DNA from: a virus
DNA: 42,653 bases
Reading direction: 5' to 3' (one strand)
IMG/VR virus record: IMGVR_UViG_3300033149_002557
Coordinates: 1 to 42,653 of that record
Every line of letters begins with the position of its first letter. Within the stretch, counting starts at the first letter, position 1. The notes beneath the pieces are model-generated. The model saw nothing but the letters and a program-made list of their open reading frames with translations. It made no database searches and was not told the DNA's origin. Shown here in pieces: positions 8,145-16,442 of this stretch. A program made the translations under genes and the position numbers.

Positions 8145-9494
8145 ATGAATAAGCTGGCTGAACTCGAACAGAATCGCGCCGCGCTCGGCACGCAACAGGC
8201 GGCGATTGAGGATGCCGCCGAGCAGAATGACGGCGGGGTGCTCACGGACGAGCAGCTTGCCGAATGGGAAAAGCTCGACGAGCAGGTCAAGGCGCTGACC
8301 GCCGAAATCGACGGCATCAAGGCGTCCCGCGAGGCCATTCGCCAGGCCCGCGAACAGCGAGCGGAATTTTCAAAACCGACCAGCCCGACCGGCTCGACGA
8401 CCGGGCGGATTGGCCAGCCGCGACTGGCGGCCGAAAACGACCCCAAGCGCGGATTCAAATCGTCGCAACAGTTCTTTCTGGCGGTCATGCAGGCCGCGCA
8501 AGGCAGCCGGCCAGACGAACGGTTGCTCGGGCTGGGACTACGGCGTAGTGAAATGCTGACCGCCGGCAGCGACGAGGCCGGCACCTATAGCGGCCCGTAT
8601 GGTGGTTTTTTCGTGCCCGAGGGTTTTTTGAGCCAGTTTCTGACCACGCCCAGTGAGGGCGACCCGATCGCCGGCCGCACGACCATCATCCCCATGGCCA
8701 CGCCGACAGTGACGCTGCCGGCCCGAACGGACAAGGACCACTCGACCAGTGTATCGGGCGGCTTGACCGTGCGGCGGCGCATGGAGACCGAATCGGTTAC
8801 GGCGACCCGAATGGAAATCGAACAGGTCAAGCTTAGTTCGTTTGCCTTGTTCGGCACCAGCTACGCCACTGAGGAATTGATTTCCGATTCGGCAATCAGT
8901 TTCGCGGCGCTGCTTCAACAGGGCTTCGCCGACGAATTCCGGGCAGCGATTCTCAACGAGCGGATCAACGGCTCGGGCATCGGTTGCATGGAAGGTGTCA
9001 CCAACTCGCCAGCCAAGATCGAAGTCGCCGCAGAAGACAACCAGGTCGCGGACACGATCGTCTACGAGAACATCTACAAGATGTTCGCGCGGTGCTGGCA
9101 GCCGGGCAATGCGATCTGGCTGGCCAATCACAACACGATTCCGCAACTGGTGATCCTCAACCAGTCGGTCGGCACGGCCGGCGTGCCGGTGTGGATGCCG
9201 TCGGCGGTCGGCGGCGTGCCGAACACGCTGTTCGGTTTGCCGGTCTTCTTCACCGAGTTCTGCGCCACGCTCGGCGATGCCGGCGATATCATTCTCTGCA
9301 ACTGGTCACAGTACCTGGAGGCCACTTATCAGACTCCGCAGTCGGCGTCCAGTATTCACGTGCGGTTCGAGAATCACGAGCAGACGTTCAAGTTCTTCAT
9401 GCGCAACGACGGTCGTGGGTGGTGGCGTAGTGCGTTGACCCCCAAGAACGGCGATACACTCAGTCCGTTCGTCACGTTGGCCGAAAGGGCGTAA
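8145..9494 (+). CDS. Major capsid protein, HK97 fold
   Basis: 449-residue major capsid protein. Residues 1 to about 85 are a charged coiled coil (NKLAELEQNRAAL; QVKALTAEIDGIKAS) that acts as an internal scaffold (delta domain) and is normally removed by the prohead protease. The mature fold probably starts near residue 137, where MLTAGSDEAGTYSGPYGG precedes the FFVPEGF strand. The C-terminal FFMRNDGRGWWRSALTPKNGD ending is typical. An isolated RBS (GAGCGGAGGG) and a structured 5' leader suggest high expression. Confidence 0.95.
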   Translation: MNKLAELEQNRAALGTQQAAIEDAAEQNDGGVLTDEQLAEWEKLDEQVKALTAEIDGIKASREAIRQAREQRAEFSKPTSPTGSTTGRIGQPRLAAENDPKRGFKSSQQFFLAVMQAAQGSRPDERLLGLGLRRSEMLTAGSDEAGTYSGPYGGFFVPEGFLSQFLTTPSEGDPIAGRTTIIPMATPTVTLPARTDKDHSTSVSGGLTVRRRMETESVTATRMEIEQVKLSSFALFGTSYATEELISDSAISFAALLQQGFADEFRAAILNERINGSGIGCMEGVTNSPAKIEVAAEDNQVADTIVYENIYKMFARCWQPGNAIWLANHNTIPQLVILNQSVGTAGVPVWMPSAVGGVPNTLFGLPVFFTEFCATLGDAGDIILCNWSQYLEATYQTPQSASSIHVRFENHEQTFKFFMRNDGRGWWRSALTPKNGDTLSPFVTLAERA

Positions 9495-9547
9495 ACCCTA
9501 TAAGTAACCAAACCCCAAACTCAAATCCTTTTATGGAGGAATAAACC

Positions 9548-9997
9548 ATGGCAACCGCACTGGCAGCCACGCCGCTAAGCGAAGAACTTGCGGTCACAAT
9601 GTACGATTTCGATCCGGATGCAACAACGGCAACCGATGTCGCCTGGGTCGATATGCAAGGTTATGACTCGATTATGGTTATGATCTTTCGCACGGTTGGA
9701 ACTGCCGCAACTACATTTCTGTTGCAGGGCAATACGGAGAGCGACGGCAGCGGAACGGATGTCACGCTGAAAACTCACGCGATTGATGATGAGCCGAATG
9801 CCGTCGGCGATTTCATCTTTCTGGAAATCACCGCCGCCGAAATCGAGGCCGTGGGCCGAGCGCAAGCGACGCCGATTAGCCCGCGTTACATTTGCGCCGT
9901 GGTGTCAGTGGCCACCAATACTGACGAAATGGTCGTGACATACATCCGCAAGAGCAACCGGCCGCATCGCGCGTTGACGGTAGATACGGTCGCATAA
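9548..9997 (+). CDS. Putative capsid decoration or head structural protein
   Basis: 149-residue beta-rich protein directly after the capsid gene, with its own strong RBS (TTATGGAGGAATAAACC). Strands alternate with short Gly/Asp/Thr loops (MVMIFRTVGTAATTFLLQG, FIFLEITAAEIEAVG, ICAVVSVATNTDEMVVTYI). No family name is recognised. Position and composition suggest a head decoration or stabilising protein with a jelly-roll-like fold. Confidence 0.6.
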   Translation: MATALAATPLSEELAVTMYDFDPDATTATDVAWVDMQGYDSIMVMIFRTVGTAATTFLLQGNTESDGSGTDVTLKTHAIDDEPNAVGDFIFLEITAAEIEAVGRAQATPISPRYICAVVSVATNTDEMVVTYIRKSNRPHRALTVDTVA

Positions 9998-10087
9998 GTC
10001 ACACAACACAACAACCAACCGCCGGGCGTTCGCGCGACCGGCACCATTCGGTAGGTCAATTTCTACTAACAGAAAGGAACCCTGAAA

Positions 10088-11014
10088 ATGGCAGGCGCAA
10101 GAACACCCCTGTTTTCTCGCAAGAATCCCGGCGGCGTGTATACTGTTGAGGATGCGAGCCGGACCACCGGTTCGCTGTTCTGGGTGGATTCCACTACCGG
10201 CAGCGATACCGCCAACGACGGCAGTAATCCCGATTCGCCCCTGGCGACCTGGGACGCGGCGGTCAACAAGTGCACGGCATCAAAAGGCGATATCATTTTC
10301 CTGATGCCCGGCCATGCCGAGAATATCACGACCGCCACGGGCGTCAATTTCGACACGGCCGGCATCACGACCATCGGGCTGGGCGAGGGGAATCTGATCC
10401 CCACGATTTCATTTACACTGTTGGCCGGTAGCGTGACGATCGGTGCCGCCAATATCACATTGAGAAACATCCGCTTCGTGGCCAATGTTACTGACGGAGT
10501 AACAACTGGTCTCACGATCGCCGCGGCCGGTGACGGTTGCACGCTGGACGGTTTGCAATTCCGCGACACGTCGGCGACGAAAGAATTCCTGAAACATATC
10601 AGCGTGGCCACCACGGTCACGGACCTGACGATCAAGAACTGCTCGTTCGTCGGCGCCGCTGGCACCATGAGCGGCTCGGTGGTGTTCGCCGGTTCGTCCA
10701 CTAATTGTCTACTGGAGAACAACTACTGGTACGTCGATTCGTCCGACTCGGTTGTGGATCACCAGACTACGGCAGCGGTGAACCTGGTGTTGCGGGACAA
10801 TTGCATCATCAACGTCGACTCGGACGCGGCCGGATACTGTATCGAGGCCAAGACGGCCAGCACCGGCGCGGCCTACCGGAATTTCTTCGGCTACGGCAAG
10901 ACCGATGCCGAAGTCTCGCTGGGCGATGCAATGTGGTGGTTCGAGAATTATGCCTCGAACACTATCGCCGAATCCGGTCTGCTGGACCCGGCCACCACCC
11001 ATGAGATTCCGTAA
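10088..11014 (+). CDS. Right-handed beta-helix structural protein
   Basis: 308-residue protein with a typical parallel beta-helix pattern: a start VDSTTGSDTANDGSNPDSPLATWDAAV as in pectate-lyase-like virion proteins, then repeated strands such as ITLRNIRFVAN, CTLDGLQFRD, LTIKNCSFVG, CLLENNYWYV and LVLRDNCIINV. Beta-helix proteins near the capsid gene in environmental phages are thought to decorate heads or bind glycans. No catalytic residues are evident. It is preceded by CAGAAAGGAACC. A second beta-helix protein (36830-38263) is the tailspike candidate. Confidence 0.75.
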   Translation: MAGARTPLFSRKNPGGVYTVEDASRTTGSLFWVDSTTGSDTANDGSNPDSPLATWDAAVNKCTASKGDIIFLMPGHAENITTATGVNFDTAGITTIGLGEGNLIPTISFTLLAGSVTIGAANITLRNIRFVANVTDGVTTGLTIAAAGDGCTLDGLQFRDTSATKEFLKHISVATTVTDLTIKNCSFVGAAGTMSGSVVFAGSSTNCLLENNYWYVDSSDSVVDHQTTAAVNLVLRDNCIINVDSDAAGYCIEAKTASTGAAYRNFFGYGKTDAEVSLGDAMWWFENYASNTIAESGLLDPATTHEIP

Positions 11015-11025
11015 GGAGGTGCCTC

Positions 11026-11613
11026 GTGGGAAACGTGGTCACGGTCGCGCCGGCGGTGGAGCCGGTTACGGTTGCCGAGGTGATGCGGCACTGCCGGATC
11101 GATTCGCTCACCAGCGACGAACAGACCGACGTCGAGACGATGATCCAGGCGGCGCGGGAGCGGGTCGAGGAAGTGCTGTGGCGGGCGCTGATTACGCAGA
11201 CTCGCAAGCAGACGCTTGACGAGTGGCCGGCCGGCGACCAGATCGATCTGGACTACCCGCCGTTGCAATCGGTGACGTCGATCACTTACGTCGATACGGG
11301 CGGCACCGAGCAAACGCTGAGCACCGATGCTTATGACGTGACCACGACCGACCTCTATGGTCGCATTACACTGGCCCACGGATACACGTGGCCCACTGCG
11401 CGCGACGACGCGGACACGATCCAGATCACCTACGTAGCAGGTTACGGCGACGCGGCGTCCGATGTGCCAGCCATGATCCGATTGGCGATCAAACAGATCG
11501 TAGCCGACTGGTGGGAACACCGCGAGCCGACGCTGGTGGGCACGATTTCTTCGCAGATTCCAAACATGGTACTAAAAGCCCTGGGGCCTTTCCGGGCATA
11601 CGAGTGTGTATGA
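11026..11613 (+). CDS. Head-tail connector protein, gp6-like
   Basis: 195-residue protein starting at GTG 11026, with AAGGAGGTG 8 to 10 nt upstream as a strong ribosome-binding site. The order VAPAVEPVTVAEVMRHCRID, SDEQTDVETMIQAARERVE and the LPPLQSV-like YPPLQSVTSITYVD are typical of phage gp6-like head-tail connector proteins, which form the adaptor ring under the portal. The C-terminal helix (IRLAIKQIVADWWEHRE) fits the family. Confidence 0.85.
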   Translation: MGNVVTVAPAVEPVTVAEVMRHCRIDSLTSDEQTDVETMIQAARERVEEVLWRALITQTRKQTLDEWPAGDQIDLDYPPLQSVTSITYVDTGGTEQTLSTDAYDVTTTDLYGRITLAHGYTWPTARDDADTIQITYVAGYGDAASDVPAMIRLAIKQIVADWWEHREPTLVGTISSQIPNMVLKALGPFRAYECV

Positions 11614-11614
11614 C

Positions 11615-11932
11615 ATGCGCGCCGGCCAACTACGAGAACGAATCGAGATCCAGCGGGACGATGGCACGCCGGACGGCCTGGCGGCGCACGTACCGGATTG
11701 GACCACGATCGCCAGGGTATATGCCAGGGTGGAAACACTATCGGGCCGGGAGCTGGTCGAGGCACAACAACTGAAACAGGATGTGACGCACCGGGTGACG
11801 ATCCGTTATCTGTCGGGGCTGACCGGCAAACATCGGGTGCTGCGGGCAAGCGACTCGATCCTGAACATCGAAGCGGTAATCCCCGATGAGCGCAACACGC
11901 GACAGCAGCTTATGTGCAGGCAGGTGACGTAG
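11615..11932 (+). CDS. Head closure / head-tail adaptor protein
   Basis: 105-residue protein of the phage head-tail adaptor family (HK97 gp10/SPP1 gp16-like). The start MRAGQLRERIEIQR is characteristic, followed by WTTIARVYARVETLSGRELVEA, HRVTIRYLSGL and HRVLRASDSILNIEAVIPDERNTRQ. I chose ATG 11615, just after the connector stop codon, because the family begins with RAGxLRxRI. An in-frame GTG at 11606 is less likely. It closes the head after packaging. Confidence 0.88.
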   Translation: MRAGQLRERIEIQRDDGTPDGLAAHVPDWTTIARVYARVETLSGRELVEAQQLKQDVTHRVTIRYLSGLTGKHRVLRASDSILNIEAVIPDERNTRQQLMCRQVT

Positions 11933-12493
11933 ATGGGTATAGGTGCAACACCCCTGTACGGCGGCAAAAAAGGGAAAGGGCTGGAACTGTACGGCGACAA
12001 GGCGTTGATGGCGGACCTCAAGTGGTTGGGCGGCCCGCATATCAAGAAGGTCGTGCGGGCCGCCATGCGGGAAGCGGCGAAGCTGATACTGGCGGAAATC
12101 AAACGGGTGGCGAACAGCGTCGGCAAAAAATATCGCACGGGCAACCTCGCAAATTGGGTCAACAGGTATTTCAAGGTGCGGGCGATTCGCCGCACGCGGC
12201 GCGGCATCGGCGTGACAATCGAGGCGGCGCCGACCGCACGGCAACGCAAAGCGGGATTGGGCAAGGCGCCCCGGTACTGGATTATGGTTGAATTGGGAAC
12301 AAGGAGAACACCCCAGCAATCGTATATCCGGGCCGGGTTCGATAACAAACAAGCCGAGGCTGAGCGGCTGATAATCAAAGTGTTGCGATCAAAGATTCAT
12401 TGGACAAAGAAAGCTGTGGCGGCGGGCCTGGGCAGGGGCGGAGCGGCCCAGATGGAAAAGTGGTTCAAGTTAACGGGGCGTGAATATACATGA
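11933..12493 (+). CDS. Neck/minor tail protein, HK97 gp10-like
   Basis: 186-residue basic protein. Family features are MADLKWLGGPHIKKVVRAAMREAAKLILAEIKR, the central YRTGNLANWV and RYWIMVELGTRRTPQQSYIRAGFDN, which match HK97-gp10-like tail-component proteins that join head and tail. The gene abuts the adaptor stop and overlaps the next gene at ATGA. Its basic C-terminus (LRSKIHWTKKAVAAGLGRGG) is a local feature. Confidence 0.85.
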   Translation: MGIGATPLYGGKKGKGLELYGDKALMADLKWLGGPHIKKVVRAAMREAAKLILAEIKRVANSVGKKYRTGNLANWVNRYFKVRAIRRTRRGIGVTIEAAPTARQRKAGLGKAPRYWIMVELGTRRTPQQSYIRAGFDNKQAEAERLIIKVLRSKIHWTKKAVAAGLGRGGAAQMEKWFKLTGREYT

Positions 12494-12939
12494 GCATCCG
12501 CGTCGATCTGCTGAACTACCTGAAAAGCAAGGCGGTGATAACGGAGATTGTGGGCCCGACCGGTGTCTATTGGCAACGGGTGCCGCAATCGACCGCGGTG
12601 AATGCCGTGGATGGTTCGGGTCGGGCTTGTGTGGTACTCAGCCGGATCGGCGGCTACCGGTATCACGACCTGGCCGGCGAGGCCGGACTGGTGACCGCGA
12701 CTTTCCAGATCGATTGCTGGGCGGATAACCCCAATACGCTCGACGCATTGGCCGAGGCGGTGCGGCGGATCGACGGCTACGGACCGGAAACAATGGGATC
12801 AACGCGGGTACAGCGGATACGCTTGATCTCCGAGTTGGACCGGCCGGAGTTCCCCGGCGACGGCAGTGATCGGAGCCTGGATCGAATACAGTTGGATTTC
12901 GAGGTAACACACCGGGAGTCGATCCCGGTACACGTCTAA
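12490..12939 (+). CDS. Tail completion/terminator protein, DUF3168-like
   Basis: 149-residue protein in the tail-terminator position. The pattern RVDLLNYLKSKAVITEIVG, VVLSRIGGYRYHDLAG, ATFQIDCWADNPNTLDALAEAVRRID and the C-terminal LDRIQLDFEVTH match DUF3168/tail-completion proteins, which cap the tail tube at the head end. It starts in an ATGA overlap with the neck gene. Confidence 0.85.
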   Translation: MSIRVDLLNYLKSKAVITEIVGPTGVYWQRVPQSTAVNAVDGSGRACVVLSRIGGYRYHDLAGEAGLVTATFQIDCWADNPNTLDALAEAVRRIDGYGPETMGSTRVQRIRLISELDRPEFPGDGSDRSLDRIQLDFEVTHRESIPVHV

Positions 12940-12953
12940 CGGAGGAGGAAGAC

Positions 12954-13406
12954 ATGGCGACAAAATACCTGAGCGACGCAGCGGTAATCAAGGCGTATTA
13001 CAGCGCCGCGTTCAATACGATCGGGTCCGTGCTGAGCGTCAACGGCCCGGACATGTCGGCCGAGACACCCGACGCGACGACGATGGATTCGACCAAGAGC
13101 GGCCCGGCGGCTGGTGGGGCGATTGCCCGGGAGTTCTTGCAGGGCATTGTGGACTACGGCGAGGTATCGATCAGCATGCTGTTCGATCCGGCTGACAACG
13201 GCCACGAGTTCCTTTGTGATTCTCTGGGCGCTGGCACAATCAAGATTCAGCTTACCGAACCGGACGGGGTGATCGTGTGGCCGAAGTCCGGCGACTGGAA
13301 CGTATTCGTGACGGCAATCAGTCCGGCGCGGGCGCTGGGCGAAGCATTCACCTGTGACGTGACGTTCAAGACTACCGGCGCACTCAAGATTCCGTCGGCG
13401 ACATAA
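12954..13406 (+). CDS. Major tail tube protein
   Basis: 150-residue protein with AGGAGGAAGAC upstream. The sequence order VLSVNGPDMSAETPDATTMDS, GEVSISMLFDPADNGH, then an Ig-like/lambda gpV beta sandwich ending FTCDVTFKTTGALKIPSA, is typical of siphophage tail tube proteins. Position between terminator and chaperone genes supports this. It polymerises into the tube whose length is set by the tape measure. Confidence 0.88.
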   Translation: MATKYLSDAAVIKAYYSAAFNTIGSVLSVNGPDMSAETPDATTMDSTKSGPAAGGAIAREFLQGIVDYGEVSISMLFDPADNGHEFLCDSLGAGTIKIQLTEPDGVIVWPKSGDWNVFVTAISPARALGEAFTCDVTFKTTGALKIPSAT

Positions 13407-13418
13407 GGAGCGCGAGCC

Positions 13419-13883
13419 ATGAAAGTGCGACTGACACAAATAGGTGAATCGCCCACGGGCGAAATCATACCGGCCGGAACCGTGCTCGGTTCGCCGATGT
13501 GGGGCCGACGGCCGTTGCCGTTCCAGGCGGAACAGGATGCGCGCAGCCGCGAGCGGTTGGACTTGCTGCGGATGATGCAAATGGGCCGTGGCGAACCGGC
13601 CGATGCTGAGGCGCGGCAAGCCATCGCGGAGTCGAACGCCGCCAGGGCGGCCGCGCAGGAAAAGCGCGACAAGATCGCGGCCGCTCGGCAAGCCGAACAG
13701 GATGCCCAAGACCAGGCCATCGCCGAGGCGGCGGCCAAAGCGCGAACCGAAGAGTTCGCCAAACAGTTGATGGTCGGGACATTGCCGCCGGCTGGAGAGA
13801 CAATTGATAACCAGCCGTCGATCGACGACGGCGTGGACCTGGAAAAAGCATTGGGAGAACCAGACGATGACGAAGACGAATGA
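13419..13883 (+). CDS. Coiled-coil protein of the tail module
   Basis: 154-residue protein. The N-terminus is beta-rich (KVRLTQIGESPTGEIIPAGTVLG). Residues 35-115 are a long alanine-, glutamate- and arginine-rich helix (AEARQAIAESNAARAAAQEKRD; EQDAQDQAIAEAAAKARTEE) that should form a coiled coil. The acidic C-terminus ends GEPDDDEDE. It overlaps the chaperone gene by 17 bp. I do not recognise a family; a tail assembly factor is plausible. Confidence 0.65.
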   Translation: MKVRLTQIGESPTGEIIPAGTVLGSPMWGRRPLPFQAEQDARSRERLDLLRMMQMGRGEPADAEARQAIAESNAARAAAQEKRDKIAAARQAEQDAQDQAIAEAAAKARTEEFAKQLMVGTLPPAGETIDNQPSIDDGVDLEKALGEPDDDEDE

Positions 13884-14307
13884 GAGTCGGGCCTTGACGG
13901 CTGATGAGATTCTGGAGCAGAGCGATTGTACCGAAGTGCGCCGGGTCGAGGTGCCGGAGTGGGGCGGGCATGTTTATGTGCGAATGATTACTGCCACGGA
14001 GCGCGACCAGTGGGAGCAAAAGTTCGTGGGCCGGGAGACCGGCGATCGCAACTTGCGTGGCAGCTTCGTGTGGTTGTGTTTGTGCGATGCCGGGGGAAAG
14101 CCCCTGTACCTGGAAAAGCCCTACCTGGCAAACGGTTTTGCCAAGAAGAGCGCCCGGGTGATAAACCGCATATTCGAGGCGGCGCATGACCTGAACGGCA
14201 TGGGCGAAAAAAGCATCGAGGAACTGGAAAAAAACTCCGAGACAATCCCCGGCGACGATTCGCCTTCCAACTCGCCGGACACCTCGGATGCACCGTCGGA
14301 GAGTTGA
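13867..14307 (+). CDS. Tail assembly chaperone, zero-frame product (gpG-like)
   Basis: 146-residue product of the unshifted frame. It contains the chaperone-like segment VRRVEVPEWGGHVYVRMITATERDQWEQ. After the slippery site at 14229-14235 it ends in a low-complexity Ser/Pro/Asp tail (PGDDSPSNSPDTSDAPSES), as expected for the part of the reading frame that is not the functional continuation. ATG 13867 overlaps the upstream gene. Confidence 0.85.
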   Translation: MTKTNESRALTADEILEQSDCTEVRRVEVPEWGGHVYVRMITATERDQWEQKFVGRETGDRNLRGSFVWLCLCDAGGKPLYLEKPYLANGFAKKSARVINRIFEAAHDLNGMGEKSIEELEKNSETIPGDDSPSNSPDTSDAPSES

Positions 14308-14516
14308 TGGGGCGAATAATCGAGCGGGAATTCAACGAGTGGGTCGCGTTCAACCGGATCGAGCCCATCGGCGGCGAGCGGCAGGATTTTAACGCGGCGG
14401 TGGTGGCCTCGAAGTGGTCGAGCAAGCCGGTTGACCCGGCCCCGTTCGCCATCAAGCCGCCGCCGGCGGCCGGCGAAATCGGGCGGGCGTTTGAATCGAT
14501 GCAAGGTGGTAAATAG
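13867..14516 (+). CDS. Tail assembly chaperone, -1 frameshift fusion (gpGT-like)
   Basis: A -1 slip on A AAA AAC (14229-14235, in frame as GAA AAA AAC) joins 123 residues of the gpG-like frame to 93 residues of the -1 frame, giving about 216 residues. The -1 frame is open throughout and reads FAFQLAGHLGCTVGELMGRI then EFNEWVAFNRIEPIGGERQD, which is the classic gpT/DUF4035-like signature. That similarity starts well upstream of the only local ATG (14307), which argues for a fusion instead of a separate gene. A TGATG overlap at 14305-14309 could also give some coupled re-initiation. Confidence 0.85.
14229..14241 (+). promoter_or_regulatory. Programmed -1 ribosomal frameshift site with downstream hairpin
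   Basis: Slippery heptamer AAAAAAC at 14229-14235, with codons GAA-AAA-AAC. A hairpin can follow: CCGGCGA (14249-14255) pairs with TCGCCGG (14272-14278), and an outer CCGAG (14237-14241) pairs with CTCGG (14283-14287). Confidence 0.85.
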
Positions 14517-14518
14517 AC

Positions 14519-16441
14519 ATGGCACAGGGATCACGCACAATTCGATCGCTGACCGTGGTGCTCGTCGCGCGGACCAAGCAATACATCGACGGGCTGAAGA
14601 AGGGTGAACGCGCGACGAGCAAGTTTGGGCGGCAAGCCAAAAAGACCAGCACGACGGTTGGCGCGCTGAACAAATCGTTTGCCAGTTTCTCGAAAACGCT
14701 GATCGGGCTGGCGGCGGCGGGCGGGGGTATCGCTGCCCTGACCCGCACGATGCAAACCCTGGACCGGATCGGAAAGACGGCCGACAAGTTGGGGGTGACG
14801 ACCGAGAGCCTGATAGCCTTACGGCACGCGGCCGAATTGACGGGCGTCGCGTCGAACACGGTCGATATGGCCTTGCAAAGAATGACTCGCCGGATGGCTG
14901 AGGCAGCGAAAGGAACCGGCGAGGCAAGGAACGCGATCGCCGAGTTGGGGCTCGATGCACAACGACTGGCCACTATGGGGCCCGTGGCGGCGTTTGGCGA
15001 AGTTGCCGAGGCCATGAAGAGGGTGGAAAACCAGGCCGACAAGGTACGGCTGTCGTTCAAACTGTTTGACTCCGAGGGTGTGGCGATGGTAAACACCCTA
15101 CGGCTCGGCAAGAAGGGGCTGGCTGATGCGGCGGCCGAAACCAGAAACCTCGGCATGGCGCTGGATCGGGCGGCCATCAAGAAAATCGAAGAGGCCAATG
15201 AGGCGATGATGCGGCTGAAGATGAGCTTCGCCGGATTGGGCGCAACGATCGCAACGGATGTGGTCGGACCGTTGAAGTCGATTATCGACCTGCTGACCAG
15301 GCTGAGCAAGTACAAGGGTGTTCTCACCGCCGGTGCAGGCGTGCTTGTAGGTGGTGCACTAGCCGGCAAGACAGGCGCATTGATCGCTATCAGCGTTGGC
15401 GTAATCAATATGATATACCACGCGGCCGAAGGATACTTTGACGAGGTGTACAAGAAGTGGGCGAAGAAAAAAACCTGGACACCAAAAAAAGGAAAGGCAC
15501 CGGTTGTGGGCGACGCCAACGACCCGGTATTGGCAAGGCTACAAGAGAAACTCCATGACATCGAGCACAGAAAGATCGACAAGGCAAAGAAAGCCTTGCG
15601 CCTCGCTATCGAGGAATATCGTGCAGCAAACCAGAAAAAGAAAGGCCTGCGCGGCTTTATCGAGAAATATCATCCACTAGAAATGTATCCCCAGGTTCTC
15701 GTCAACCGCATTAAAACCGCGGCGCAACAATCCCTCGAATTGCGGCAAGCGGAACACGATAAGGCGTATCGAGAGCGCCGAGCCGTGAAAGCCGACATAC
15801 GAGGGCGCAGAGAACAGTTGGCTCACGATCGAGCCGCAGTGCGCGCCATGAAGGCCGCGCGGCTCGCGTCTGTCGGCAGGGCGATTTCGAGTGCCATGTC
15901 GTCCATTCTTTCGCCAACACAAACTGCCGGAGGCAAAGCAATATCCGGGGGCAATTGGCTGAGCGCGCAGATAAGCAAAGGGGTCGTTGCGGCCGAGAAT
16001 CAAATAGTTAAAACCATTGCAATCGCGGCAAAACGAACGGCGGCAACAGAACAGGCCAAGGATATTTTCGAGGCCATGCGAACACCGCTCGAACGAATCA
16101 AGAAAGACTACGAGGACATCCAGCGATTACACAAGATTGGAGCATTCGCGGGAGCGGGCGGCGAGGAAACGTACCGCCGGGCGATCGCCGACATCATCCA
16201 GCGAGCGCGCGGCTTGTTGCCGGAAAAAGAGCGGGCGACCTATCAACGCCAGCGACCGGGCCTCGTTCAGGCCGGCACGATGGCGGCATGGGAGGCAATC
16301 CAGCGCTCTTCGCCGGCATTAACCGAACAGCAGAAGCAGACCAAAGAGTTGAAAAAGCAGACCGAGCTGCAACGGGGGACCAACGAATTTCTGGAAAAGA
16401 TCGCCGATGAAACAGGCGAAGTAGCGGAAGTGGGGCTTTAG
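14519..16441 (+). CDS. Tape measure protein
   Basis: 640-residue tape measure protein, the internal ruler of the tail. Features: an N-terminal motif LIGLAAAGGGIAALTRTMQTLDRIGKTADKLGVTTESL typical of tape measures; long alpha-helical stretches; a hydrophobic segment (VLTAGAGVLVGGALAGKTGALIAISVGVINMI, about 275-306); then a charged coiled coil. Length suggests a tail near 0.1 micrometre if about 0.15 nm per residue holds. ATG 14519 follows the shifted chaperone frame stop at 14516. Confidence 0.92.
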   Translation: MAQGSRTIRSLTVVLVARTKQYIDGLKKGERATSKFGRQAKKTSTTVGALNKSFASFSKTLIGLAAAGGGIAALTRTMQTLDRIGKTADKLGVTTESLIALRHAAELTGVASNTVDMALQRMTRRMAEAAKGTGEARNAIAELGLDAQRLATMGPVAAFGEVAEAMKRVENQADKVRLSFKLFDSEGVAMVNTLRLGKKGLADAAAETRNLGMALDRAAIKKIEEANEAMMRLKMSFAGLGATIATDVVGPLKSIIDLLTRLSKYKGVLTAGAGVLVGGALAGKTGALIAISVGVINMIYHAAEGYFDEVYKKWAKKKTWTPKKGKAPVVGDANDPVLARLQEKLHDIEHRKIDKAKKALRLAIEEYRAANQKKKGLRGFIEKYHPLEMYPQVLVNRIKTAAQQSLELRQAEHDKAYRERRAVKADIRGRREQLAHDRAAVRAMKAARLASVGRAISSAMSSILSPTQTAGGKAISGGNWLSAQISKGVVAAENQIVKTIAIAAKRTAATEQAKDIFEAMRTPLERIKKDYEDIQRLHKIGAFAGAGGEETYRRAIADIIQRARGLLPEKERATYQRQRPGLVQAGTMAAWEAIQRSSPALTEQQKQTKELKKQTELQRGTNEFLEKIADETGEVAEVGL

Positions 16442-16442
16442 C

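Noticed and set aside
14307-14516. Independent gene for the gpT-like part
   Set aside because: The conserved motif begins before the ATG and the slippery site is in frame, so the frameshift fusion explains it better.
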